Shown: one piece after another, positions 11,621 through 30,065 of the stretch
Layout of the letters: each line of letters begins with the position of its first letter
How positions within the stretch are numbered: position 1 is the stretch's first letter
From: Hypomesus transpacificus
Lineage: Eukaryota; Chordata; Actinopteri; Osmeriformes; Osmeridae
Direction: 5' to 3'
Length of the DNA stretch: 64,000 bases
Assembly: GCF_021917145.1 (NCBI RefSeq)
Contig: NC_061061.1
Span: 11,881,448 to 11,945,447, forward strand
The notes under the pieces: generated by a model
The model's database searches: none
What the model saw: the letters and a program-made list of their open reading frames with translations, nothing else
What the model was told of the DNA's origin: nothing
Program-made: the position numbers and the translations under genes

Positions 11621-13899
11621 TTCTCTCTCACTCTATCTCTCTCTATCTCTCTCTCCCTCTCTCTCCTCCACTTTCCTAATTTCCTCTGTCTTTAGGCTAT
11701 GCGTCAGTGCCTCCCAGGATGGAAAGCTCATTGTGTGGGACACCATAACGACCAACAAGGTACATAACCACAACCCAACATTTCCCTGGTACACTACGAC
11801 TTCAGTTGAGTAGAGTACAGTGTTGGACCAGAATGTAAAAAGGCTTCCTCTCTCCAACACTGCCACCCAGGTGAACGCCATTCCTCTGAAGTCATCGTGG
11901 GTGATGACATGTTCGTACGCGCCCTCAGGGAACATGGTGGCATGCGGAGGACTGGATAACATGTGCTCCATTTACAACCTCAAAGGCAAAGATGGAAACG
12001 TCAAGGTCATGCGTGAGCTGGCCGCGCACACGGGTAGGACACGCAAAACACTAGTGTAGTCCCTTCAGCTCACCTTGGCAGGAAAAGATACCAAATATTA
12101 CAATCATCCCAAATCTGTAGTCATTCAGTTTATTAGAATGGGTCCATGATGTTTATGCTGTTTAGTCAATGATGTGGCTATAACATTGTGACTGTTGTTG
12201 CCTAGGTTATTTGTCCTGCTGTCGTTTCCTTAGCGACAGTGAGATCATCACCAGCTCTGGAGACTGTACCTGGTAAGGTCATGCACATAGGATGAAACAC
12301 CCCTCTCACCTTGAGCTGTTAACTCAATCTACCAAACTATAACATTCCTACAATACCGTAATTGCTTGAATAGATACAAATTCTTTAGGAATGAGTCTGT
12401 CTAAATTCGTAAAATTTCTTGATTTATTTAATAAACCCCGGTATAATTTGACCCTCCTCATTCTCCTCTTTTTTCTCCTCCTCCTTCTCCTCCATCCAAC
12501 CCCTTTCCTAACCCCCCCCCCCTCCTCTCTGTAGTGTGCTGTGGGACATAGAGACAGGGACACAGAAGACCATCTTCGCTGGTCACCTAGGAGACTGCAT
12601 GTCCCTGGCCGTGTCACCTGACTTCAAGATGTTCATCTCGGGGGCGTGTGACTTCACGGCTAAGCTGTGGGACATCAGGGAGGGCGCCTGCAGACAGACC
12701 TTCGGAGGACACGAGAGCGACATCAACGCCATCGGGGTGAGAACGAGGAGAAGGACAATAAAAACATTGTTAAAACACTGAGCGGTTTGCTTGTAACAAT
12801 CACACAAAGCATTTACATTTAGTGGACACTCTTATCCAAAGCGACTTACAGAAAGTACAGGGACATTCCCCCCGAGGCAAGTGCCTTGCCCAAAGACTCA
12901 ACATCATTTGACACAGCTGGGATTCGAACCGGCGACCTTCTGATTAACAGACCAATTCCCTAACCGCTTAGCCATCTGACTCCCATTTATCTTTATCTTC
13001 ACGTCTCTCTCTCTCTCTCTTTCTTTCTTGTCTCTGAATGTCTTCCTGTAGTTCTTCCCTAACGGCAACGCGGTGATAACAGGCTCAGACGACGCCACCT
13101 GCAAGCTGTATGACCTTAGGGCAGACCAGGAGCTTATCACCTACCAAGACTCCAGCATCATGTGTGGCGTGACCTCCCTGGCACCCTCCCTCTCCGGTCG
13201 CCTCATCCTGGCAGGGTACGACGACTTCAACGTCAACATCTGGGACTCGCTGAAGAACGAGAGAGTGGGTGAGTGCAGGACGGAAGGTTACAGTGTAAAA
13301 GTAGGTGAGACGGAGCACGTGGAAGAGAGCGAGTTACAGAACTCGCAGTGACAGGAAGGTAAAACTGTGGCTGCGAATGTAGATTGTTTAACATTTACAT
13401 ATTTAGCAGACGCTTTTATCCAAAGCGACTTCCAAGAGAGTTTTACAAAAGTGCAAAGGTCACTGATCAAACAACGTCTAGCCCCAAACATTGTGGGTAG
13501 CCAAACATGAAGCATACATTGTGAAACCAATTAAGTCCCAAAGGGAAGAACAATAAGAGCATGTAATTAGACGAGTTACAATTAAACAGCAAGAACCTCA
13601 AAAGTGCAAGAGTGTACCTGTGGAAAAAGCAAGCGACAATAATATATTTCACAGCAAGTACAATCATTTTAAGACAGTTATAACAAACCAAACAAGAGCA
13701 GCAAGTCTCTCAATAAGAGTCATTGTGATCCTGGGGGATCAATGATGTATGAACCGTATGTAAACGCCGTCGGTCTCTGCCTTCTGTTTCAGGAGTCTTG
13801 GCTGGTCACGACAACAGAGTGAGTTGTATTGGCGTAAGTTCTGACGGCATGGCCTGCTGCACAGGATCCTGGGATAGCTTCCTGAAGATATGGAACTGA
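10557..13899 (+). CDS. gnb3: G-protein subunit beta 3 (transducin beta type), complete
   Basis: Beta subunit of heterotrimeric G proteins, a seven-blade WD40 propeller that pairs with gamma at the inner membrane face; GNB3 is the cone-transducin beta in vertebrates. Coding exons: 10557-10613, 10833-10978, 11696-11759, 11871-12033, 12206-12272, 12535-12736, 13052-13268, 13793-13899. They total 1023 bases, exactly the 340 residues plus stop of this family, and the 202- and 217-base exons match the usual beta-subunit exon sizes. The start [12 protein letters not shown] sits in an exon opening at 10491. Diagnostic stretches are [51 protein letters not shown] and the C-terminus [10 protein letters not shown]. 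The beta 3 assignment comes mainly from p3h3 on one side and cdca3 on the other. Confidence 0.96.
11445..11672 (+). repeat. (CT)n tract in gnb3 intron 2
   Basis: About 230 bases of CT repeat with CACC interruptions fill the end of the intron and merge into the polypyrimidine tract of the acceptor at 11695. Confidence 0.92.
12811..12985 (-). mobile_element. tRNA-derived SINE with L2-type tail, copy 1
   Basis: In a gnb3 intron, antisense to the gene. Read on the minus strand it has a tRNA-like head (agcggttagggaa box A, box B near ggttcgaatccc), a conserved body and the tail gtcgctttggataagagtgt ending in taaatg units. It is the same family as the copies at 15115, 31485, 44511, 46085 and 49683. 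Confidence 0.85.
13390..13645 (-). mobile_element. 5'-truncated L2-type LINE, 3' end only
   Basis: In the last gnb3 intron, antisense. Its reverse complement follows the 3' UTR of the LINE at 35360-36481 (caggtacac, atgctcttat, ctacccacaatgt, gtcgctttggataaaagcgt). It has no coding sequence. Confidence 0.8.
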
Positions 13900-15031
13900 G
13901 TCTGTCCCGACAGAGAGGAAGTTGAGAGAGGGACGGAGAGGGGGAGAGGATGTAGAGACAGGATATGAAAAACCTCCATGTGAGGGAGATGATTGGTAGA
14001 GAGAGAGAGGCTTGGAAGAGGAATTGGGGGGAAAACACATGGGATGAGAGGAGTGTATTTTTGCTGTGCCAAGTCATATCTAAAATTGAAGAGAGGGATA
14101 GTGATAAAAGGGAGACATTCTCTCCTCTTCTCACTTATCTCTCTTCTTTATTGAAACTCAAGTTGGGGGGGAGGGGGGGGTCAGACACAAAATGTTATCA
14201 ATGATGATTTTGTGTTTTCATGGTTCAAACTGAAATTCAATCATTTCATTGTCATTAGATAATATGCATATTTATTCCTGCATCGAAAAAATTACCCATG
14301 TCATAAGAGCAGTTGCCAAATGGAAATGGTAGAGATTGAATGGAAATAGGATAAAATAACCAATAACAGCCTATGTAGGTTTACAATAATGATGTTGTTA
14401 CATTTTATATAACAGGTAGATATGTTTGTTGAATGAATTTGTCTGCGTTGCTCTTTCGTTTTAAAAATATGTTTTTGGTTTTGTTAGAATCCCCTTAGTC
14501 GATGTTCCATGTTTGTTTGTTTGTTTAATTGGGTTACTTCTTTTTTCTTTTTTTAAGATTAGAATGGATTAGTTAGCCAGCTCATTTTTACTTTAGTGTC
14601 AGCGAGATGTGTGTATGTATGTGTTTCATAGAAGATATTTTTTCAAAAGTTTGGGCTGAATCTCTCGGTCTACTCCACAATAGTTAGATATGAAAAGATA
14701 CTAGCGCTTGCAGCGAACCCTTAGGCTGACAGATGGGATGTTAAAATGTATCTCAAGGTTCACTTAGCACTTCCAAAAAAATGGGGATCTTTCAAATGTA
14801 AAGACACGACCCGTGTGTTTATGAGGTACCACGTCAGAGTTCTGGAGGAGTTCCAAGTTCATGGGTTGAATTAGTCTTAATTGATTTGGCAAATTAAAAT
14901 CTAAATGAGTCTGTTCTGATGCTTATGTTTTGAGATCCTGGAAAAAAAATCTGAGAAATATGCCTAAACAGTCAAGAAAAGTTGGACAACTGAGTGAACA
15001 GCCTTTCAACATAAGGAAACACGCTATGCTT

Positions 15032-15070
15032 AATAAAGCCATATTATCTTTCTAGAAACTTTCTAATAAA
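15032..15070 (+). other. gnb3: Poly(A) signals of gnb3
   Basis: AATAAA at 15032-15037 and again at 15065-15070, about 1.15 kb past the gnb3 stop. 13900-15031 would then be 3' UTR; I see no other feature in it apart from short A/T and G runs. Confidence 0.5.
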
Positions 15071-15114
15071 ATGTGAATCTGCTTTGGACTTATCTTAATT
15101 TTTTCTTATTGGAA

Positions 15115-15294
15115 TATTTACATTTCACCATTTAACAGACGCTCTTATCCAGAGTGTACAGTAAGTACAAGGACATTCCCCCCCGAGGTAAGTCGGGGCC
15201 TTGTCCAAAGACGTCAATTGCACAGCTGGGAATTAAACCAGCAACCTTCTGATTTATAGCTCAATTCCCTAACCGCTCATCCATCTGACTTCCC
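15115..15294 (-). mobile_element. tRNA-derived SINE, copy 2
   Basis: Antisense copy between the gnb3 and cdca3 3' ends. It is the most diverged of the set, with an extra C run and a lost box B match, but the tail cagacgctcttatccagag and the head end ccatctgactt are clear. Confidence 0.82.
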
Positions 15295-15544
15295 TCTGAA
15301 TATAGCAGAATAAATCCACTCTAGCATGTATGAAGTCTGAATGTCATGCAACTAATTTGCCTGGTCCATCATCAGAAACCAGTTTCTAAATACAAAACAT
15401 CAAATTGTCCGGAAACCAAGATTACGAACGGCCTACCAAATGCAGCCAACCAGGACGTGAACACTGAATAAATAGCTTACCTAACTAGAACACTGACGTT
15501 AGGTAATGAAATCACAGCCAGAAAGCCACCAGGAAAATCAAATA

Positions 15545-15550
15545 TTTATT
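15545..15550 (-). other. cdca3: Poly(A) signal of cdca3
   Basis: AATAAA on the minus strand, about 225 bases beyond the cdca3 stop codon. Confidence 0.55.
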
Positions 15551-15775
15551 TGTATTTACATAAAACAAAACCCTGATAGGAAGACCATATGGATATTTGC
15601 ATAAAAACAACTCACAATTCATGTACACAAAAATACATCTCAACAGCTTTCACAAAAGGCTGTTATACATAAAAATAATTTTTCAAGAGTTAAAAGTGAA
15701 GACAGGAAAAATAATTTTTAGAGTTAAATGTTTAGACGGAAAAGAATGGCAGGTTTCTCAACAAATACGCGATGT

Positions 15776-17852
15776 CTATCTGTTCTCCTTATCCATGGTC
15801 ATGGTCGTGGTCAGGACCCTGCGGTCCAGGTGGCTAGGTCTCTGCCTGTCTGGGGTAGACACCTTTAACTTGGTCTGGGGAGCAGGAGGACAAGGGAACA
15901 TTCACTTAGACCAGCTGAGAACACAGACAGACAAGAACTCAGTGGTGAGAGCATGGGGGGAGGGGGATAAGGGAGAGCAGACACCTGGTCACACACACAC
16001 ACACACCTGTGAATGATGGTCCCTGGGAGAGTTGGTCGCCTTAAGGATTTGCAGTGGGGAGCGTCCTTCAGCCAGTGTCTTGCCTGTTGAAATTAGAGGA
16101 TAAAACATAGAAGTTTTTTTTTATTTTTATAAAAAATCGTTACCCCTCTCCCACCAGGAACGTGTTACACACCTCTCTGCTTCTGCTTGGATGATGCCCT
16201 GTTCTCATTGGCTGCCTTCTTGGTTGCCACGCGAACCGAGAGGGGGGAGGAAGACGAAGCCCCCTTTCCTCCTCTCCCTCTGGCTCGGACTCCTGCGGTC
16301 CCAAACCCTTTACCCAACCACTGGGGCTTGAACACAACCTGACTAGGGCTCTTGGCGTCAAAGACGGGACAGCGGATCCCAGTTTGAGGCTGCAAGGTCA
16401 AGCCTGGGCTTGGACTACTAGCTTGGGTCCCCTCAATTGGCTCCGCCTCTACCGACGTCACTTCTACAGGCTCCGCCTCCACTGAGACAACTTCTACAGG
16501 CTCCGCCTCCACTGAGACAACTTCTACAGGCTCCGCCTCCACTGAGGCAACTTCTACAGGCTCTGCCTCCACCAAGACCACTCCTACAGGCTCCGCCTCC
16601 ACTGGGACAACTTCTACAGGATCCGCCTCCACTGGGGCAACTTCTACAGGCTCTGCCTCCACCGGGGCAACGTCTACTGGCTCTGCCTCCACTGGGGCAA
16701 CTTCTACATGCTCTGCCTCCACTGGGGCAACGTCTACATGCTCTGCCTCCACTGGGGCAACTTCTACATGCTCTGCCTCCACTGGGGCAACTTCTACATG
16801 CTCCGCCTCCACCAGTTCCTCAGGCCCTTGAGTAACATTTGCAACCACTACAACAGTATGTTGGCTAGGGGTCACATGGCTCATGAGGTCAAAGGTGATG
16901 GACGGGAGGGCATACGAGTGCTCAGGTCCGTCTGTGTGTGATTTGGTGTCAGCATAAGACAGAGGAGAAGGAGGATAGGCGTGGTGGACATCGGCAAAGA
17001 CCTGGGCTGGGACGGTGCCTTCGAGGCAGGTTATCAAACTCATGCTCAGCCTCTTGTGGAGAGGAGACTCCCTGGCTTCTTCCGCTTCCTCGTACGTGAA
17101 GTCGGCCTCCATCTCTGCATCTGCCTCGGCATCTGCTAGGTGGACTAAGTGGCTTTGAACTAACGGGGTGTCACTACACACACTCTGAAGAGAAGGCAGC
17201 ACAGGGCTGGAGGAGTCATCAGTCCTGGTGGCCTGGGAGGTAAGAAGGGCCTCACTGGAACCTTGCTCTCCATCTCCCAGCACCTCCACCTCTTCCACCT
17301 TGAGGTTGGACGGTGCAGAGGGCTTGGAGGGTAGAGAGTCTCCGAGGAAGAGCATACCCAGGCGACGAGCCAAGGAACCAACAGTCCCTGGAGGAGAGAG
17401 AGCAAGAAAATGTGATTCCGTTTTGTTGCCATGCGTCAAATGCTAATTAATAATTTGTAAGATAGCAGCATTTTTTCCAATCATTTGTAAGTTACCTTTT
17501 ATTGGAGTGCGGGTAAAAACAACTGAAGGTGAACGCGGGTCACTGGTGGACAAGGTACACACACGATCCTCAATTGAAGTACGGATTACAGAACCACCAA
17601 TCTGCAAGGAATGTAAAAGCACTTGTTTTAGTAAAGTTCCCAATCCAAAAGTTATGTCAGGGATAGTCTGAATGTATACGGCTAAAAATGGGTTACCTGT
17701 ATGGGTGTGCGATCAATGTTCGTGGACGGCGAACGTGGGTCAAGTGGTCGATTGACCCGTTCATTTCTCAGACGCTGGATCTGGGTAGGATCTGGTTTGG
17801 GCGTGGAAGCCTCTTTAGGCTCCACGGCAATCTTGCTCTCACTGGATCCCAT
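15776..17852 (-). CDS. cdca3: Cell division cycle-associated 3 (trigger of mitotic entry 1), complete
   Basis: CDCA3/Tome-1 is an SCF adaptor-like protein linked to Wee1 turnover at mitotic entry and is itself degraded through APC/C-Cdh1. Exons in coding order: 17852-17697, 17601-17496, 17387-16173, 16083-16007, 15874-15776; 1653 bases, 550 residues. Seen directly: MGSSESK start, the two family signatures DPRSPSTNIDRTPIQ and DPRSPSVVFTRTPIK, FDAKSPSQVVFKPQWLGKG, the C-terminal GRSPLQILKATNSP block, and a terminal DKENR that supplies the KEN box. Human CDCA3 is about 268 residues. The excess comes from the long third exon, which holds a 13-unit repeat and acidic, disordered-looking sequence. 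A non-coding first exon probably ends at a donor near 18342. Confidence 0.92.
16434..16823 (-). repeat. cdca3: Coding minisatellite in cdca3, 13 x 30 bp
   Basis: Thirteen in-frame copies of a 10-residue unit of the type VEAEPVEVAP or VEAEHVEVAP lie in exon 3. The 30-base period is clear on the plus strand (ctccgcctccactgaggcaa and variants). Drift is graded: the first units have His, the later ones Pro, and the last (VEAEPIEGTQ) is degenerate. Confidence 0.95.
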
Positions 17853-18342
17853 GTTCAATACTTAAAGTCTGTGAAACAAAATAAATCCCACCCAAATGGA
17901 TTTCGTTATAGCGAGCAGAAAACATCCTTGCCTAGAGACAGAATATTATTTTTGTATTAAAATATTCACGTCAAACTATATCGTTTTCTAGTCAGCGTGA
18001 GCCAGCTGATATACAATTGAAAATAAATACATCAATGTTGCTTTAAAGAAATAGCCAACTCATACATATATTCCAGACCATTTTCATTGAAACAAAGAAA
18101 CGAAATTTCAGTGCAACATTTGTTAGAGCTAGCTAACCCAGTTGCTAGCATGCCAGGCATTGGAGCTAACGCTAGTTACACCATTCATAAAAGTACACAT
18201 TTATAAATGAAATAACTATTGTTCAAAACTAAGATAGCTTTACAGCCTGGGACTCTTTGGTTTAAACTTTCTTAAAGTTACGATTTAAGTATTTAGACGT
18301 GATGTGTGCAAAGATAACTTGCAAGCTAGTTTTTAACTTACC

Positions 18343-18540
18343 TTCCTATGTTGAGTTGAAAATGAATTGAAGTTCCCCACCACGTTCACGCAACAAAACA
18401 TCAGCATTTAAATGTGGAAAAGCACGCATCCAGTTATTTTCAAACCAACCAATCGGCGAACTCAAAGATCCCGCCTCCTCGAATCGGATTGGCTCGTTGA
18501 ACTCATCCATTGGAAGCGGGTATGGCGCCTGACCATAACA
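18343..18540 (-). promoter_or_regulatory. cdca3: cdca3 promoter with CHR-like element and CCAAT boxes
   Basis: Upstream of cdca3 the minus strand reads TTTGAA (18439-18444, reverse of ttcaaa) and three CCAAT boxes: 18449-18453 (+), 18488-18492 (-) and 18509-18513 (-). A CHR element plus several NF-Y boxes is the established layout of G2/M genes controlled by DREAM/MMB, which fits a mitotic gene. No canonical CDE was seen at the usual 4-base spacing. The start site is inferred from a possible first-exon donor at about 18342. Confidence 0.55.
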
Positions 18541-18882
18541 ATTTTGAAATTTGAGTCATGTTTGTCATGTGTCAGAAACGTTGGCCATAATTACCAGTTT
18601 ACAACCAGCTGTACCAGACACAAAGGATTTATAAAAATGTGTACTAGCCGTAAACTTCTACCTGCTATGTATATGTGGCCGTATAATTCTGTATGAATGA
18701 AAACAATTAAATGACAATTTCTTCTACCTTAAAAAATAAGTCTTTGAATGAACAAAAATGTATTTCTGGCCATGTGCTTCAACAGAAAGCAGATAAATAA
18801 TTTGTAAGGAGATTCAGAGAATTTATACATAGTAATTATAGCAAAAAAGAAAGAAAAAAAAACTACATGTACAGAATCAAGA

Positions 18883-20245
18883 GTTTATTGCTGAAATATT
18901 ACACAAACAACCATTACAGTTGGGATAACTATTTTTAAAACAGATAGGCCTATAGTGCAATAATTATAGTACAATACACAGTATGGCAGATAGCATTATT
19001 TTACAATTAAGCAAATTATTTTACAACAGAGCAATTGTTTACAGAGAAGAGGCTGGGGAGGTAGACAGCTGAGAGCACAGGGCTGTCCTTTTAGTGCCGT
19101 TAATATGACATGGTCTCAAAACAACCTCAGTGCATCACCTTCAGTCCTGCTGGTCGTCACTTGTCACTCTGGGGCTTTAAGGACTTAACAAATATGATCG
19201 ATATTACCTTGTCGTCCATGTATCCGTCCGTCACTGAATAAAAACAAACCGAAAAATTCTCCTGCCATCTGAACATGGTGGACATGTATTGTGCATCAGG
19301 GCCCAGACCCAAAACAAACTGCTCCAAGCAGCATTTGTACTTTTTCTGATCAAGCACTCTTGATTTACTATGGGTGCCCTTTTACAGAGACACTGCAACA
19401 GTATCGTAGCTTCTGACTGGACTAACTACAGCATAGCTGGGAGAACCGAATGGGTAGTGTGGTACATGCCACGGCCCCTCGGAACAGTCAGAACATTCTG
19501 TAGTTCCACTGCAGAACTGTTCTGTCATTGGTTACTGACCACAGTGGGTGCATCTTTGTCGCCCGAAGAGGGCGTCCACATATATGATACACTATCTCTA
19601 TGGTCTTCCCCAGTACATCCTTTCACATGCGTTCATCTGAATCAAATACTAAAAAGTGAAAGTACATTCACCACCCTGTTTCTTCAGATCAGATGGTCAA
19701 ACTGAAGATAAAGAGATGAGCGTATGTGGAGATGGAGACACTGTGGTGAATATAACCAGAAGCTGATAGCTGTCAACAGGACATTGTCACAGAGATCGCC
19801 GGTCAGTCTACAGCCTCCAGGGAGAGAACGATACATACAAATAATAGTAGATGAAAGTCATAATGCGCATTAAGTGTACACTGTATGTAGCATAAAGTCC
19901 CTTATTTTACTGGATTAACAACGTCTCACTCCTCACACCTGTGTCTCTAGCGTTCCTCTCCTGTTCTCTTTCCCTGAAACCGTCCTCCAGCCAATAGTCA
20001 CTGACAATGTCCCTGTCGGGTGTCCGACCACTACTCTCACTGTCTGCTCTCTCTCTTTCCCCCTCTCCTAATCTGTCTTCCTCCCCCCCCTCTCTCTCCC
20101 TCTCTCTCTTTCTTCCCCTCTCCTAATCTGTCTTCTTCCCCCCCCTCTCTTTCTGTCTCTCTCTCTCTGCCTCTCCCAAACACCTCCCTCCGCTCAACGC
20201 ACACTCGCACTCTATCAGCACCCCCCCTTCCTCGGCCCCCCTCCC
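18883..20245 (-). other. pex5: Probable 3' UTR of pex5 with poly(A) signal
   Basis: AATAAA on the minus strand at 18883-18888, in an ordinary A/T-rich setting, lies 1.36 kb beyond the pex5 stop. Nothing between shows a convincing gene: short frames (such as 19157-19357) have no family features. CT-rich sequence occupies 20040-20240, directly after the stop. Confidence 0.45.
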
Positions 20246-26316
<6,071 letters not shown>

Positions 26317-26639
26317 GGCAACAGTGGGCAGCACTCGGTCCGGATTGGGCCACCAAAGAGCTGAAGACAACACAGAGAAGTTGCATGAAAAAAAACATGT
26401 ACTTGAAGAAGAAACAAATATTAAACCAAGCAGATGGCGAGTAGCAGAGATAAACCAGCCTAAGGCTACTTATGGTCCCGAAAGAGTCAAGGAAGTCGAC
26501 AACAACTGGCCTGAGTAAAGTTCGACAGAGCTGCAGAGAGAGATACGGTGGTCTATTTGAGGCCGGGGGAGTCAGCCGGGCCAAGCTGAAATCTCTTCAT
26601 GGGTGCCAAGTCACAGAGCCCCGAGCTGTCCTACACAAT

Positions 26640-26700
26640 CACACACACACACACACACAATCACAGACACACACACACACAATCACAGACACACACACGA
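26640..26700 (+). repeat. (CA)n microsatellite
   Basis: CA repeats broken by aatcaca units, in the first intron of the annotated pex5 CDS. The rest of that intron (26361-27987) shows nothing recognisable. Confidence 0.85.
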
Positions 26701-27987
26701 TCACAAACAAGTCCACAAATCCACCCATGCACACACTCTCCATTCAGACACGAACACACCTGATGCCCTAACCCTCCAAGGAATGCCGATGCAAACGTCA
26801 GACAAACTGGCTCCAGATGGGTCGATTTGGACCGGGTTTGACTTTTAGTTTCCCTCAGCAAGGAAGCAAAGCAGGAAAGGAAACCAATAGACACCACGTA
26901 CGTCTTTATCGATATCTTTAGATTGCCTCACCTCAATCCCCCTCGCCAATAAAGAGGGCTGGTGCCAATGCTGTCGAACGGAGACAACTCTTAACGCTCA
27001 AATAGCCTGACCTACATCTAGGTTAACAGATGCTCAAACTACAAATTGTTATGCCCACTGTCGGAACCTCTGAGGCACCCCCCAAAAAAAAGAATGAACA
27101 TTTCCATAATGCACATTCCCAAAAAATAGATTTTCAGCTCTTGACATTTCGCTGACATTAACTGTTACCATAAATGCTAAGCACCTGCAAACAAATACAT
27201 GAAATAAGACCACTCTCTCACCGAACGTCCAGAGCAAGTTGGACAACAATGCCGTCCTGACCACAGGTGTTTGGCTAACGTGTATCTCAGCTTTGATAAA
27301 CGTTAAGGATATTTGTTCCACTGACCAAACAGCTTCTGTATGATTAGGGTCACACTAAGAGGATTATAGAAAGATATTAATAAACACACAACAACACTCA
27401 ACTGATAGACAACAGACCAAGATGACATCACCCGTTGGTGCATTCACATGTATACAACCGTGTTGGTTGGGTGCAGATCACTGAGGATTACTGGAAAAGG
27501 CTTTGGTGATACTCCAACAATGACCAACACACTCATAGTCCTTCACAACATATCTGGGTATTGTGGCAGTGGTGTACCACCTATTAACACCAATTGTTAA
27601 GAGTAGAAGACTTTTCCACCTATTAAACACTAGGCTACCTCACAATAATCCCAGTGTGTGCATGCTGTTTTCATACCACTGTTAGACTGAAATATGCACT
27701 TACATTGTAAGCACTGTCTTCCAAGAATCCCTTCAGAGATACTAGGAAACACAATCCAGATAATAAGCTATGTGGTGCTACAGTACCGAACTGCTAAGTT
27801 GCTAGCGGTAGCCTTTAGTGTTGAGGAAAGCAGTGGACAAGAATCCAGTTATCTGAGCGATTCAAGTTCGGAAATTCAGTAAGGTTACATACCTTACAAG
27901 ATGCGCATCATGACATGACGGAGAGCTAAAATTATGAGTAGATAGTATATAGACGGATTGATAGCATAATATTAATGTTTGTCTCAC

Positions 27988-28181
27988 CACCTCCTGCTGG
28001 TGTCTCTCCTCCGCTTTCTTCTTTTACAGTACTGTCAGATTTGAAGCTCCGGTTGCTAAGACTAGATTCATGCGCATTAGAGTCGCTTGACTCTCCAGCA
28101 AATAAAAAGTAAAGGTTTAGTTAACGTTTGGTAAAGCCTTGTTTATTTACGCGTGTCTCTTTATTTACCTCCTTCCCCCAT
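27988..28181 (-). other. pex5: Upstream pex5 exons with an in-frame ATG and open frame
   Basis: Exon A: an ATG at 28181-28179 (G at -3 and G at +4) opens MGEG and reaches a donor (gtaaat) at 28169. Exon B: 28092-27988, from a pyrimidine-preceded acceptor to ggtg/gtgaga. Joined to the 5' part of exon 26360-26203, the frame has no stop and enters MAMRELV after exactly 54 codons. This may be 5' UTR that is open by chance, or a real N-terminal extension. Known PEX5 proteins start at MAMRELV, which I keep as the annotated start. Confidence 0.4.
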
Positions 28182-29548
28182 GACCCACAAAATCTACACA
28201 CTGAGCACGGATACGCTTGCTAATCGTGTGCATTGTATTCTCAAACAGAGTTTACGTGCACGTTGAATGACGAAGATACGACGGTTTTGGTGTTCGGAAT
28301 GCTGTCGGCTTTTAGCGGTTTGTGAGAACAAGAAGGAACTGGCGGCGATACAAAAAAGAAGATGGCTATCCAGTATTTTTAAATACAATACAACACATGC
28401 AGTTATGATACTTATGCCAGCCTACATCTGACAAATGAAACAAAAGAGGCGTAACACTGACCTTGATTGACGGTTTCGAACTACGTAAAATGTTTTGCGT
28501 GTTTTGCGTAAGGATTGAATGCCAAGTCCAAGAATGAAGTCGGTGGCCTACAGTAAACATAATTTTCTGTCTGTTAAAATTTTATTTTTATTTTTTTAAT
28601 TGAAGTGTTTACAGCAGAATATCACACAATACATAATAATGTAACTGTTAGCATCAAGTGTGTGCTACGTTCACATGCAAGTAGATAAATTGTGACCTTT
28701 TTTTCTGTTTGGGGGGTATCTAATGCCAGGGATCTCCGTCTGTCTGTCTGCTGTCTGTGTATCTGTTTATCTGTTTGAGTGGGCAGCGAGTTTCCAACGA
28801 CTCTATCTCGAGAACCGGGCACTCTGCAAAGTTATTTTTAAAGTTATTTTGCAAAGTCCTTTTCATAATCCAATGGACCTTGGTACCAAAACCACTGAGA
28901 ATAACTGTCAACACTAACTGCATCACGGCACTGCACTCTCTATCTATAACCTTCAGGGCCGTAACTACCATTGAGGACACCGAGGTCGTGTCCTCTGTAT
29001 TTTTTTTTCGTATTTCTGTATTTTTTTTTTGCTTAAATTGTGGTATATAAACTCAAAATAAAGTACACGTGAAACTGACTGCAGGACGATGATCTTGGTC
29101 TCCCACAAACCGTAACGTGATTTTATACTTAAAGAGCCGAGTAGCTCAAGAGTTTGGACATACGTGCTGGGCGTCATCAACAAAACGTACTGTCGTTATG
29201 GTAACCACCAAACACAAGTCGGACGCTGATGTTACCGCCATAGACATACCGCTACTGTTAGTGAATAGCCTATGTTAGTTAAAGTCACTGGAAGAGGAGC
29301 GCAGCAAACTAAACATGTAGGTTAAGAGAAGTTTAAGTGGCAGATGACTGTGAGAAGAAAGATTCATTTTCATGTGGAAATATTTGTATTGCAGCAGCGT
29401 ACTACTCAGATAAGGAAACATCAAATCAAAGTTTGGTTAACTCCGTCAGTACCGGTTGTCAATCAATTTCCACCGGTTGAATCAACATTCATTTTGCGAT
29501 TAATATGTCATTGATGTGATTGATTGAAAATGAAATTCTGTGGCAATT

Positions 29549-29613
29549 GGGAAATATCAAACTGACTCGCTATCGCTCGGTCGATACGTTCCAGCCTCAG
29601 TTTGATATTTCCC
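29549..29613. repeat. 17-bp palindrome inside the hAT element
   Basis: The arms gggaaatatcaaactga (29549-29565) and its exact complement (29597-29613) enclose a 31-base CG-rich loop. The loop itself contains tcgctatcgctcggtcgat. Confidence 0.88.
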
Positions 29614-29646
29614 GGCATGACCGAACGGTCGAGGTTAGTAAGTAGT

Positions 29647-30065
29647 TTATTATATGGCAATTTTAGATTATTTTCATTTTGTAAACGAAAATAAATGGTA
29701 CCTTTAGGCTAATTGTAGCTAGCTCTCAAGTCTTCTCACGGTGTGTTTCATGTGTTGCCAAGCAACTCATTGCTTTTGATAGAAAGCGGACAACATGGTT
29801 CTGCTAAAATGGCTTTAATTTCATCACAAAATAACGACACAAGTGATTCAAAGAGTCTGGTCTTCATCCTCACTTTCGATGACAAAGCTTTTCAGCATCA
29901 TCTGGATAGTCAAACTCAGCAGCTGACTCGTCGATATCGCTCATTTTGAAGCTGACGTCAGAGGGCAATACGGATCCGTATTGACCGGCGAGGAGGGCAA
30001 TACGCGGCTGGGGTGACTACCCATTATCCAATCAGAACGCTCGTACCGTCGTTGCCATATAATAA
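29647..30065. mobile_element. Probable nested MITE within the hAT element
   Basis: The terminal inverted repeats ttattatatggcaa (29647-29660) and its complement (30052-30065) are exact over 14 bases. The 419-base interior has no recognisable coding sequence. The class could not be decided, because the flanks are too A/T-rich for a reliable target duplication. Confidence 0.5.

Noticed and set aside
11363-11813. Ser-Leu-rich frames upstream of gnb3 exon 11696
   Set aside because: They are translations of a (CT)n tract and run across the true splice acceptor in the wrong context.
16437-16835. Pro-Leu-Gln repeat frame on the plus strand
   Set aside because: It is the antisense shadow of the cdca3 coding minisatellite.
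19157-19357. 66-codon minus-strand frame, possible separate gene
   Set aside because: No family features. It lies between the pex5 stop and a good poly(A) signal on the same strand, so 3' UTR is the better explanation.
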